A stretch of 25,905 nucleotides of DNA from DASVCS01 sp036381495 (GTDB lineage: Bacteria; Gemmatimonadota; Gemmatimonadetes; Longimicrobiales; RSA9): assembly GCA_036381495.1 (NCBI GenBank), contig DASVCS010000137.1, forward strand, positions 1 through 25,905, read 5' to 3'. Shown in pieces: positions 14,125 through 21,724 of the stretch (the stretch's first letter is position 1; every line of letters begins with the position of its first letter). Made by a program: the position numbers and the translations under genes. Below the pieces are notes generated by a model that saw nothing but the letters and a program-made list of their open reading frames with translations, made no database searches and was not told where the DNA came from.

Positions 14125-15390
14125 TCAACGCCTGCCGCGATCCGTCGACGGGTGCAACCGCGCGCGGACCACGTACTGCACGTCCATCTCGTCCGTCACC
14201 ACCGCCCACAGGGCATCCCCGGGCACGACGGGCGGGATGTAGCGGTCGACGCGGAAGGGGAGCCGGACGGTCTCGGCGTAGCTGCCATCGCGGCGGAAGA
14301 CGTCGTAGACGGTCGAGTCGGCGGTCGGCTCCGTGATGCGAACCCAGAGACGGCCGCGGTCATCCAGCGACAGCCCGTAGAGCGGCGGCTTGGTGGCGGG
14401 GACCCGGGACGCATCCAGACTGGGCGGACTCGAGACCCGCTCCGCGAGGTCCTCCCTGACCTCGGCCATCGCGGAATCGCGTTCGGCGCGGGACACCGGA
14501 TCCGGCTGCCGCTCGCTGGTGAGCACGAGCGACGTATCCCCCGGCGGCGTCCAGCGGGCGACCTCGAGCCGCGCCGCGCCTTCCGTGCTGCTCCAGAACT
14601 CGCCCGTCGGCGCGAGCACGTCATGCGCCAGCGCGTAGAACGGGATCGGAGCCCATGTCCATGCGGTACCCCCGAGGCTGACCCGCCACGCTCCCGGCAG
14701 GTCACGCTCGAGTTCACCCGTCGAATCGTGGTACGGAATCGAGTCGAGCTGGTTCATCTGCGGGTCGTAGACGCGCAGCATGTCGTACCTGCCCTCGCCG
14801 TACCGGCCCGATGAGTTCACGAACGTACGACCGGTGGAGTCCACGACCGCGTCCCACGAGCCCCGGAACGCGAAGCGGTAGAGCCGTAGCGGATAGGACG
14901 TCACGAACCCGGTATCCGGGTCGAAGACCGAGAGCCGCGCGTTCCCCTGCTCGGCCACCCGCAGCATCCCCTCACGGTCCACGTGCACGCCCTGCATGCC
15001 TCGCAGCTCGCCGGGACCCGCGCCCTCGCCGCCGAACGTCCGCAGGTGCCGCCCGTCGGGACCGAAGAGGCGCACCTCCTGCGCCTGGCCATCGGCCACC
15101 GCGAAGCGGCCGTCCGGCAGCACCGCGACCGCGCGGATGAGCCCGAACGACGCCGGTCCGCGCCCCTCCACCGTCCCCACGCGCAACTCCTCCTCCGCCA
15201 CCAGCGTCGGCAACGGCCCCGACGCCGGGGGCGTATTGACGACGCGCAACACGCCGTCGACCGTGTCCGCGGCGACGTGCCAGGCGGATTCCGCGGCCGC
15301 GCCCCCGGCACCGCAGGCGGCGACGAACAGCGCTGGCAGGAGGCTCATGAGCGGCAGAAGGACGTCGAGAGTCCCGGCAGTTCGCTTCAT
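14125..15390 (-). CDS. 6-bladed beta-propeller lipoprotein
   Basis: 421 aa; ATG behind GAGGTG. A lipoprotein signal ends in FVAAC (lipid-anchored Cys about residue 26). The mature protein has NHL-like blades, each with a hydrophobic strand, DPDG/GPDG turn and FG-rich closing strand: LIRAVAVLPDGRFAVADGQAQEVRLFGPDGRHLRTFGG, then VHVDREGMLRVAEQGNARLSVFD, and further degenerate blades to the C-terminus (LDDRGRLWVRI). Such proteins are abundant in Gemmatimonadota and have no defined enzymatic role; ligand or protein binding in the envelope is likely. It is related in architecture to the protein at 20240-21475. It sits alone, followed by repeat R2. Confidence 0.82.
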   Translation of the reverse strand: MKRTAGTLDVLLPLMSLLPALFVAACGAGGAAAESAWHVAADTVDGVLRVVNTPPASGPLPTLVAEEELRVGTVEGRGPASFGLIRAVAVLPDGRFAVADGQAQEVRLFGPDGRHLRTFGGEGAGPGELRGMQGVHVDREGMLRVAEQGNARLSVFDPDTGFVTSYPLRLYRFAFRGSWDAVVDSTGRTFVNSSGRYGEGRYDMLRVYDPQMNQLDSIPYHDSTGELERDLPGAWRVSLGGTAWTWAPIPFYALAHDVLAPTGEFWSSTEGAARLEVARWTPPGDTSLVLTSERQPDPVSRAERDSAMAEVREDLAERVSSPPSLDASRVPATKPPLYGLSLDDRGRLWVRITEPTADSTVYDVFRRDGSYAETVRLPFRVDRYIPPVVPGDALWAVVTDEMDVQYVVRARLHPSTDRGRR

Positions 15391-15679
15391 CCCCCACCTC
15401 GTGGAGGGTCAACGAGACGGTCGCGCGAATGGGACCAAGATGGCCGGCATGGGATCGTGGTGCGAGGCTTCGTTCGGCGGGGCGTTACCGCATTAGCACG
15501 ACCCTGCCACGTTCTCGGGGGTGCGACGGACCTGTTTGGCCTCGTCGCGCCATTTGCACTCACGCGAGTCCCCAGGATCGGCCGCGAGAAATGGCGTGGT
15601 CGCAGGCTGTACACGGACCTGGCAGCGTAGTGTTAGTGCTGGCCGCTCTCCGCGGATCGACCGGCAGCTGCGAGCAACG

Positions 15680-16525
15680 TCAGATGGACGATCCGCTTGC
15701 TCCCGCCCCCGTAGGTCGCGGTACGTCAGGCATGAAGTCGGCAGGCTTTGCCCCGAGCTGCTGCGGGGTCAAGCCGATGTTGATCCGTATGGCCGCATCG
15801 GTGATCTCGCCCAGCTTCAGTCCTTCGTGATAGTTGATGCGCCTCGTCGGAAAGCGAATGCCGGCGACGGTAGTCCACGCCTCGTAGTGCAGCTCGGCCC
15901 GGACCGGATGGTCGGGATCGGCCAATGAAACACCGGCCGATTTGATCGGCAACCAGGTCGCGGGATCGAGCGTGAGATCAGTGGCGTCGTCGCCGTGCGC
16001 AATACGCAGCACGTTCGGGGCGGGCGACGAGACCGTGAAACCCGGAATCCGATCCGCGAGCCATTTGTTGAATTGAAAGCCGGACAGGTAGTGCTGGGCA
16101 AACTGCAACTCGCCCCCGGTCAGGTCGACCGCCTCGCCGGTCGTGCGGAGCGGATCGGAGCCGTTCATGTCCGGGAGGATCTCCCAACCGGCGCCCGCGC
16201 TCCCGTCGTAGAAGAGCACGTACGTGCCGCGCGGACCGATCTGGTCCAAACGAATCAGGTTGGGCTCTCTCATCCAGCGGGTGCGCTTGCGAAACTGACC
16301 GAGCGGGCTTCCGTCAGGATTCCAGGCTCGCGCCTGCACCGTCTCCTCGTAGTCACGAATCGCCGCGATGCGATCGGCGCCTCCGAGCGCATCCTGCATC
16401 CGGTGGAGGAGTTGCAGTCCCTCTGGCGTCGACCGCGATGCCGTCTGCGCGGGAGCACGGCATGACACACTGAAGCACGCAATGGCCGCGACAACGCATG
16501 CTGGCCCCACCCGCGTGTGGATCAT
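15680..16525 (-). CDS. LolA-like periplasmic protein
   Basis: 281 aa; ATG behind GGAGGGG. A signal peptide ends around VSCRAPAQ; the Cys could be lipidated, but the -3 residue is not ideal. The mature region has LLHRMQDALGGADRIAAIRDYEETVQARAW and RTRWMREPNLIRLDQ, then alternating beta strands (TYVLFYDGSAGAGWEI, LRIAHGDDATDLTLDPATWLPIKS, AELHYEAWTTVAGIRFPTRRINYHEG). That order is typical of the LolA/LppX-like half-barrel family often annotated as outer-membrane lipoprotein-sorting protein. The real ligand is unknown; a lipid or hydrophobic molecule is likely. The end LTPQQLGAKPADFMPDVPRP resembles that of other bacterial family members. Confidence 0.72.
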   Translation of the reverse strand: MIHTRVGPACVVAAIACFSVSCRAPAQTASRSTPEGLQLLHRMQDALGGADRIAAIRDYEETVQARAWNPDGSPLGQFRKRTRWMREPNLIRLDQIGPRGTYVLFYDGSAGAGWEILPDMNGSDPLRTTGEAVDLTGGELQFAQHYLSGFQFNKWLADRIPGFTVSSPAPNVLRIAHGDDATDLTLDPATWLPIKSAGVSLADPDHPVRAELHYEAWTTVAGIRFPTRRINYHEGLKLGEITDAAIRINIGLTPQQLGAKPADFMPDVPRPTGAGASGSSI

Positions 16526-16828
16526 GATCGCCCCTCCGCGCACCTGTCCACATTCGACCAAAGGTGGGCCGCGAGCGGCCTGCCCTTGCGGAACCCGACT
16601 TCGAGATGGCGCTCCTTCGCCGTCTACCGATCCATTTCGTGCGCGGTGACGACGACTGCCCAATCTACCCCGATGGGATTCGGCGTCCAAGCCTGTCGTC
16701 GACGAGTGATGTAGAGAGCGGCAGCAGGTCCGGTCCGGTCGACCCGGACAGGATCACGACCGCAGCCCCCGTACCGGCGGTTGGAAGTAGCCCTCGCCCG
16801 CAACCCCCACACCCCGTATCTTCCCGCC
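16526..16828. other. intergenic region upstream of the alcohol dehydrogenase gene
   Basis: 303 bp between divergent genes. The only signal seen is TATCTT (16817-16822), which ends 6 nt before ATG 16829. With no Shine-Dalgarno present, this suggests leaderless transcription of the dehydrogenase. No good -35 is visible at normal spacing. Confidence 0.4.
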
Positions 16829-17950
16829 ATGCCCACGATCCGCGCCGCGGTGATGCCGCGACCGCATGCGCCCGTCGAGGTGCGCGAGTTCCCGGAGCCG
16901 GCGCTCGAACCGGATTCCGCACTGCTCGCCGTCGAGTTGAGCGAGGTCTGCGGCACCGACGTGCACCTGCGCGCCGGCCGCCTCGCCGGGGTGCCCTATC
17001 CGCTGATCCCCGGCCACGTCACGGTCGGCCGGCTGGAGAAGATCCGCGGCACGATCCGCGACGTGCACGGCCGCCCGCTCGGCGAGGGCGACCGCGTCAC
17101 GTTTCTGGACGTGCACCGCACGTGCAATGCGTGCTGGTACTGCCTGGTGGGCAAGGCGAGCACCCGGTGCCCCGCGCGCAAGGTGTACGGCATCACCTAC
17201 GGCGCGGCGGATGGCCTCGCCGGCGGGTGGGCCGAGAAGCTGTACCTGAAGCCCGGCACGCGCGTCATCCCGCTCGATGGCGTCGACGCCCGCGGCTTCA
17301 TGGCCGGCGGCTGCGCACTGCCCACCGCGATCCACGGCGTCGAGCGCGCCGGCATCGTGCTGGGCGATGTCGTCCTCGTGCTGGGTACCGGTCCCGTGGG
17401 GCTATCCGCGATTGCGCTCGCGCGCATGAGCGGCGCGCTGCGCGTCCTCGCGATCGGCGCGCCCGCGCTCCGGCTCGAGGCGGCACGCGCGATGGGCGCG
17501 GACGATGTCCTGGACTTCGAGCGGGCCACGCCCGACGAGCGACGCGAATGGGTGCTCGAGCGAACGGACGGCCGCGGCGCGGATGTGACGATCGAGGCCG
17601 CCGGCGCGCCCGAGGCCGCGGTCCAGGCCATGCGCTTCACACGCGACGCCGGGCGCGTCGTGATCGTCGGGCAGTACACGGACCACGGCGACGTCGCGTT
17701 CAACCCGCACGCGGACCTCAACCGCAAGCACCTGGATGTGCGCGGCTCCTGGGGCTCGGACTACTCCCACTTCCACCGTGCCGTCCGGATCATGGCGGAT
17801 GCGGAGCGCGCGCGCCCGTGGTCCCGGCTCGCGCTCGACAGCTTCGGCCTCGCCGCCGCGGACCGCGCACTGGACGACGTCGCCGCCGGCCGCGTGATCA
17901 AGGCGCTGATCGATCCGCACGCGGACGGAGCGGAGCGACAGCGCGCCTGA
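16829..17950 (+). CDS. zinc-dependent alcohol dehydrogenase (MDR family)
   Basis: 373 aa. ATG 16829 was chosen over TTG 16781 because the first conserved strand begins right after it. The GroES-like domain carries catalytic-zinc residues C41 (CGTDVH), H63 and a third candidate C162. The structural zinc set is C99, C102, C105 and C114 (CNACWYC...C). NAD(P) binding uses VLGTGPVGLSA (184-194). The usual GHE motif is GHV here, so the Glu beside the catalytic zinc is absent, as in a subset of the family. The C-terminus KHLDVRGSWGSDYSHF is typical of threonine/sorbitol-dehydrogenase-like enzymes. The substrate cannot be deduced. Confidence 0.88.
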   Translation: MPTIRAAVMPRPHAPVEVREFPEPALEPDSALLAVELSEVCGTDVHLRAGRLAGVPYPLIPGHVTVGRLEKIRGTIRDVHGRPLGEGDRVTFLDVHRTCNACWYCLVGKASTRCPARKVYGITYGAADGLAGGWAEKLYLKPGTRVIPLDGVDARGFMAGGCALPTAIHGVERAGIVLGDVVLVLGTGPVGLSAIALARMSGALRVLAIGAPALRLEAARAMGADDVLDFERATPDERREWVLERTDGRGADVTIEAAGAPEAAVQAMRFTRDAGRVVIVGQYTDHGDVAFNPHADLNRKHLDVRGSWGSDYSHFHRAVRIMADAERARPWSRLALDSFGLAAADRALDDVAAGRVIKALIDPHADGAERQRA

Positions 17951-18077
17951 TGACGACGTAGCGGCGAGCGATTCTCTTCAGCCTCCGGCCGCGAGGACTT
18001 CGCCAGCTTGGCGGCAAAGCCGTCCGGATCGCCGGCCTGGCCGTACTCGCCACCGAGGAGTCCGGCGTGCGGTCCGG

Positions 18078-18110
18078 CGCCGGGGCCCCGCGCGCGGCAA
18101 GGCCCCGGCG
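18078..18110. terminator. bidirectional hairpin between convergent genes
   Basis: CGCCGGGGCC (18078-18087) and GGCCCCGGCG (18101-18110) form a perfect 10-bp stem with a 13-nt loop. It lies between the dehydrogenase stop and the SRPBCC stop on the opposite strand, the expected place for a shared terminator. Confidence 0.55.
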
Positions 18111-18132
18111 GTGTCCGTCCCGCGGCTCGTGA

Positions 18133-18638
18133 TCACGCCGGCTGGACGGTGTCCCCCGCGAGTATGGCGTCGATCTGGCCGACCGCCTGCTTCAGGCCCT
18201 CCTCCATCCCCATGGCCAGGATCTGCTCCATCGCCTCGACGCTGGGGAAGACGGTCTCGATCGACATGCGGGTGCGGCCCGCACCGAGTTCCCTGATGGT
18301 CACCCGGAGAGTGCTCACCGGCAGATCGTCGTTCGGCGTACCGTCGTCGTTGGCGAAGCCGCTGCGGAAGACGAGCGAGCGGGGCGGATCGGCCTCGAGG
18401 ATCTCCCAGTAGCCGTGCGGCTGGTCGCCGGCGGGTCCCGTCATGTGATACTCGACGCGGCTGCCGGGCGACAGGTCGTGCTTCGTGAACGTCGCGGGTA
18501 GGTCGGCGGGCCCCACCAGCGCTCGAGCTGGCGAGGATCGGCCCACAACTGCCACACCCGCTCGGCCGACGCGTCGAACTCGGCATCCAGGGTCATGGTC
18601 AGGGCAGCGGGGTCCTTGCGGACTGCGGTGACGCTCAT
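18133..18638 (-). pseudogene. SRPBCC/AHSA1-family protein, frameshifted
   Basis: Starts at ATG 18638, overlapping the ArsR stop (ATGA). The first frame reads ...TMTLDAEFDASAERVWQLWADPRQLERWWGPPTYP, a typical AHSA1 start, then goes out of frame. A second frame resumes at once with ATFTKHDLSPGSRVEYHMTG...GYWEILEADPPRSLVF...and the standard C-terminal helix (VEAMEQILAMGMEEGLKQAVGQID). One missing base in the short C-run (plus-strand G-run 18496-18498) explains it: 506 nt instead of 507. An intact protein would be 168 aa with a hydrophobic-ligand cavity. Because only one base in a homopolymer is affected, this may be a sequencing error rather than true loss. Confidence 0.8.
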
Positions 18639-18973
18639 CGGTCTGCCTCCTTCGGTTCCGCGAGGAGCTCCGTCATGCGGTCGATCCGGCCGCGCCACAG
18701 CTCCTCGTACTGGTCGAGAAGGGCACGCGCCACGCGCAGCCCCTCGAGGTTCGTGCGGACGACCTTGCGCCGCCCGACGCGCTCCTTGGTGACCAGACCG
18801 GCCCGCTCGAGGATCGCGACATGCTTCTGCACCGCCGCGAAGCTCATCGGGTAGTGGCTGGCCAGCTCGGCAACGCCCTCCTCGGCGTCGATCGCGCGAC
18901 GCACGATGTCACGGCGGGTGCGATCCGCCAGCGCGCCGAACACGCGGTCGAAATCGTGGGGAGCGATCTTCAT
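18635..18973 (-). CDS. ArsR-family autorepressor of the SRPBCC pair
   Basis: 112 aa from ATG 18973; an ATG at 18985 would add MVVS but lies inside the operator and ahead of the predicted transcript start. The winged helix is DFDRVFGALADRTRRDIVRRAID...VAELASHYPMSFAAVQKHVAILERAGLVTKERVGRRKVVR. There are no cysteines, so it does not sense metal through thiols. ArsR-SRPBCC pairs of this kind are common two-gene units in high-GC bacteria, and the regulator probably controls only its own operon. TTGACA-N18-TATGGT places the transcript start at or next to the ATG (leaderless). A perfect palindrome overlaps the -10 box. Confidence 0.9.
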   Translation of the reverse strand: MKIAPHDFDRVFGALADRTRRDIVRRAIDAEEGVAELASHYPMSFAAVQKHVAILERAGLVTKERVGRRKVVRTNLEGLRVARALLDQYEELWRGRIDRMTELLAEPKEADR

Positions 18974-18975
18974 AG

Positions 18976-19010
18976 ATACAACCATACGGTTGTATGACGG
19001 GCGCTGTCAA
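18976..19010 (-). promoter_or_regulatory. promoter and operator of arsR-SRPBCC
   Basis: Minus strand: TTGACA (19010-19005), 18-bp spacer, TATGGT (18986-18981), then 7 nt to ATG 18973. The perfect inverted repeat ATACAACC-ATAC-GGTTGTAT (18976-18995) covers the -10 box and the transcription start, an arrangement expected for direct autorepression by the ArsR protein. Confidence 0.75.
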
Positions 19011-19052
19011 GGGCGGCGGAGCGACGTTCGCCTCGCTTGCCGAATGGTGGGC

Positions 19053-19940
19053 TCAGTCCTGCCTCAGCTTCAGCTCCACCCGCCCATCACGGATGCGCGT
19101 GTCGAACACCGGCTGCGGCTGCGTCGCCGGGCCGTGCACGATGTGGCCGTCGCTGAGATCGAAGACGCTGTCGTGCCAGGGGCACTGCACGCAGGTGTCG
19201 TAGAACTGGCCTTCCTCGAGCGGGCCGCCGGCGTGCGCGCATACGGCGCCGACGGCGTAGATGTCGTTGCCCTCTCGCAGGACGAGTACGCCCTTGCCCT
19301 CGAGCTCGATGCGCCTCGGCTGGCGATCTCCGAGTTCGTCCGCATCCAGCACGGGCGTCCAGTCGGTCGGCCCGGTGAAGGTGTCGCTGTGGTCGACGCC
19401 GACCTTGAGCTTGTACACGAGGTGGCCGCCGAGCCACGAGGACACGCCGAGCGCTCCCAACGCAAGTGTGGAATAGAGCAGCCCGCGGCGACGGTGGCCG
19501 TTGCGGCGGTCGCGCAGCGAGAGCAGGTAGAGACCGAGGCTCGCGACGTTGAGCAGGCCGTGGAGCGTCGCGGCGGCGCCGGCCTCCTCCGGGATGGTCG
19601 AGTAGTCGGTCAGGCCGCTGGCCGCGGTGGGCAGCGCGGCGGCCGCGCCGATGCCGGTGAGTGCGTCCCCCGCTCGGCGCGCGAAGCGCGAACCGCTCAG
19701 CGCGCCGACGGCATCGAACGCGCCGGCGAGCACCCATGCGCCGATGGTCACGTCCGTGAGCGAGGGATGGAACGGGTGGCCAAGCCACGTGCCGTGCAGT
19801 GCGTCAGCGACGTCCCGCGCACGCTCGTCCCGTATCACGGCGCCGTGTACCGCGCGCGCGGCGCGCACCCCGACCTCCTGCACGGGTTCCATCCGCTCCA
19901 GCGCGGTTTCGACGGTGTCCTCGAGCGCTCGCGTGACCAT
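19053..19940 (-). CDS. DUF2231-Rieske [2Fe-2S] membrane protein
   Basis: 295 aa; ATG directly after GGGAGGCGAGG. The N-terminal half is a DUF2231 membrane domain (about 50-172): HPFHPSLTDVTIGAWVLAGAFDAVG, GDALTGIGAAAALPTAASGLTDY, LHGLLNVASLGLYLLSLR and LLYSTLALGALGVSSWLGGHLVY, four likely helices. The C-terminal half (about 190-295) is a Rieske domain with both cluster motifs complete: C234-A-H236 and C253-P-W-H256. The fusion suggests a membrane-anchored electron-transfer protein, perhaps passing electrons to or from haem or quinone in the membrane half (inference). It begins beside repeat R3 and ends upstream of the arsR promoter. Confidence 0.9.
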   Translation of the reverse strand: MVTRALEDTVETALERMEPVQEVGVRAARAVHGAVIRDERARDVADALHGTWLGHPFHPSLTDVTIGAWVLAGAFDAVGALSGSRFARRAGDALTGIGAAAALPTAASGLTDYSTIPEEAGAAATLHGLLNVASLGLYLLSLRDRRNGHRRRGLLYSTLALGALGVSSWLGGHLVYKLKVGVDHSDTFTGPTDWTPVLDADELGDRQPRRIELEGKGVLVLREGNDIYAVGAVCAHAGGPLEEGQFYDTCVQCPWHDSVFDLSDGHIVHGPATQPQPVFDTRIRDGRVELKLRQD

Positions 19941-20140
19941 CCTCGCCTCCCGGGTGGGGTCCGGGTGCGAGGGCGTGCAAGGATCGTGCGCCGCGCGGAG
20001 CCGCCGTCGCCTTCATGTCCGAGGGCCGAGCGCGTCGATGTGGAAACGAATCGGGCGATTCACGCCGGCGATGGGGCGGACGGCGCGCGTGTACCAACCC
20101 GTCCGGCGTTGCGCCATGTGCTCCGTCGTTCCGGCACGCC

Positions 20141-20240
20141 GGCGGCTAGCGCGGTCGTCGCGTCATTTCGGAGTCGAACGCGTCCGCGAACCGAGCGCGG
20201 CGAGCGGCCGCGCGGCTCCGAACCCGCGGGCGTGCCGCTC
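20141..20240 (-). repeat. intergenic stem-loop repeat, copy R3
   Basis: Best-preserved copy of the 100-bp family. Outer arms GAGCGGC (20202-20208) and GCCGCTC (20234-20240), inner arms CGCGG and CCGCG, loop CTCCGAAC. Its last base is the last base of the stop codon of the beta-propeller gene, so in that transcript the hairpin starts right at the end of translation. A role as terminator or message stabiliser is likely; there is no T-run. Confidence 0.7.
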
Positions 20241-21475
20241 TACCGCGTCGCCTCCAGCCGGTACGCTCGAACGAACTCGACATCCAGGGAGTCGCGGTAC
20301 ACGCCGACCACGAGGTCTCCGCGGACGGCCGTGGGCCGGAACCTGGCCGGCAGCTCGATCCGACCGGCGTAGTAGCCCTCGGAATCGTAGACCTGCCAGG
20401 CGGAGTCGATCGAGTCCCCGATCGCGAAGGGCTGGAGCCAGACACCGCCCTCGTCGGTCACGATCATGGGCGACTGCCCGATGCGGGCCGCCAGCGGTCC
20501 GGTTCCGAATACGGGCAGGTTCTCCGGACCCCGAAGGCTTTTCATCAATTCTCCCTCGGGGCCGTTCATTCCCGCGTGGTCGCCCAACGCCGCGAAGAGG
20601 AGTTCGCGGTGGTGGTCGGTGATCCGCGGCGTGACGACGGGTCGCCTGGTGATGCGTCGCACACCGTCAGGCGTCAGGAGCGTGAGCGTGAACCGATCGG
20701 CCGTCGCGACGTAGGTGGAGTCGCCATGACCCGCCACGGCCGTCAGCCCGGAGAGCGGCACCGGCACGGGGATGGTCGCCGCTTCGGGGAACCCCGGCAA
20801 CCTGTGTGGGCCCCAATGGACGAACAGGCCCGGGAACGTTGCGAGAGCGCGCTCGCCTTGCCCATCCGGCGCCAGGATCCATAGCGACACCGAATCTCTC
20901 GACAGTCCGGCGGTGGCCGGTACCCGCTGCTGGAACGCCGCGATCATCCGACCGTCCGTCAGCGCCGCGAGGTACGCGAGCCCCATGGCCCCGGCGGGGT
21001 GAGCGATCGAGACGGTCCGGACCAACTCGCCCGAGCCGCTGTACACCGTCGCACGTCGCTGGCGCGAGTCGTACGCCAGGACGGAGTCCCCCGGGCCGAC
21101 CGACAGCCGGGTCAAGCCGCTGTACTCGCCGGGACCATCTCCCCGCCCTCCGACGCGCCGGCGCAGATTCCCGGCACTGTCGAAGAAGAGCACCGACTGA
21201 AGCCCGGCGCTGCCCAGGACGATCCCTCCACTCTCCTGAAGGTAGGGACCGATGACATCATACAGTGGGAGGGAGTCGCCACCTATGGAGAAGAGGGGGG
21301 CGCCCGCCACGCCTTGCACGCGTTCATCACTGGCCGAGTCCGGCTCGGCGTAGGCGAGGATCGTGATGCCGGCGGAGTCGCGGGCCGCGGGATGGGCAAC
21401 GCCCGAGCGGTCCGAACTGCATGCCGACGTCAAGGTCAGAGCCAGCAGCGGGAGGACGACCACAAGTCGTGTCAT
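20240..21475 (-). CDS. 6-bladed beta-propeller lipoprotein
   Basis: 411 aa; ATG 21475 lies downstream of CAGGAG, and upstream in-frame codons read as low-complexity intergenic sequence. The signal ends in LTSAC, a probable lipid-anchored Cys at about 19. Blades are recognisable as strand-turn repeats: GGIVLGSAGLQSVLFFDSAGNLRRRVGGRGDGPGEY, LSVGPGDSVLAYDSRQRRATVYSGSGELVRTVS, LAALTDGRMIAAFQQ and later WLQPFAIGDSIDSAWQVYDSEGYYAGRIELP. The architecture parallels the 14125-15390 protein, though identity is low. The function is unknown, probably envelope binding. Its stop codon is shared with repeat R3. Confidence 0.8.
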   Translation of the reverse strand: MTRLVVVLPLLALTLTSACSSDRSGVAHPAARDSAGITILAYAEPDSASDERVQGVAGAPLFSIGGDSLPLYDVIGPYLQESGGIVLGSAGLQSVLFFDSAGNLRRRVGGRGDGPGEYSGLTRLSVGPGDSVLAYDSRQRRATVYSGSGELVRTVSIAHPAGAMGLAYLAALTDGRMIAAFQQRVPATAGLSRDSVSLWILAPDGQGERALATFPGLFVHWGPHRLPGFPEAATIPVPVPLSGLTAVAGHGDSTYVATADRFTLTLLTPDGVRRITRRPVVTPRITDHHRELLFAALGDHAGMNGPEGELMKSLRGPENLPVFGTGPLAARIGQSPMIVTDEGGVWLQPFAIGDSIDSAWQVYDSEGYYAGRIELPARFRPTAVRGDLVVGVYRDSLDVEFVRAYRLEATR

Positions 21476-21580
21476 TTGCTCGCAGCTCCTGTGGGGGCCC
21501 GTTCGCGGGCCAAGGGGTCGGTACGCTGGTTCCGGAGTGAAACCAACGGAATCGGATGCCGGCGCGAGAGGCACCGCTCC

Positions 21581-21675
21581 TACCCGCGCAGACGCCCGTA
21601 CGAGTTCTCCACCCGCGCTATGCGCGGACCCTGGAAAGTCGCGCACGCGCACGCCCACCCGCACCCGCACGAGTC
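21581..21675 (-). repeat. two copies of the AACTCGT(A/G)CG motif plus hairpin
   Basis: Minus strand, 3' of the sugar dehydrogenase: copy C (21675-21641) GACTCGTGCGGGTGCGGG... starts 50 nt after the stop. Copy F (21608-21581) reads GAACTCGTACGGGCG. Between them CCGCGC-TAT-GCGCGG (21613-21627) is a tight hairpin. Confidence 0.45.
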
Positions 21676-21724
21676 TCTCTTCAGCCGTCCGCCCGGCCCG
21701 CCCCGCGACCCGATTCGCCCCCGC

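Noticed and set aside
11719..14814. 1031-codon plus-strand open frame across the DUF4157 and beta-propeller genes
   Set aside because: Spans two unrelated minus-strand genes and an intergenic repeat; composition is that of an antisense shadow.
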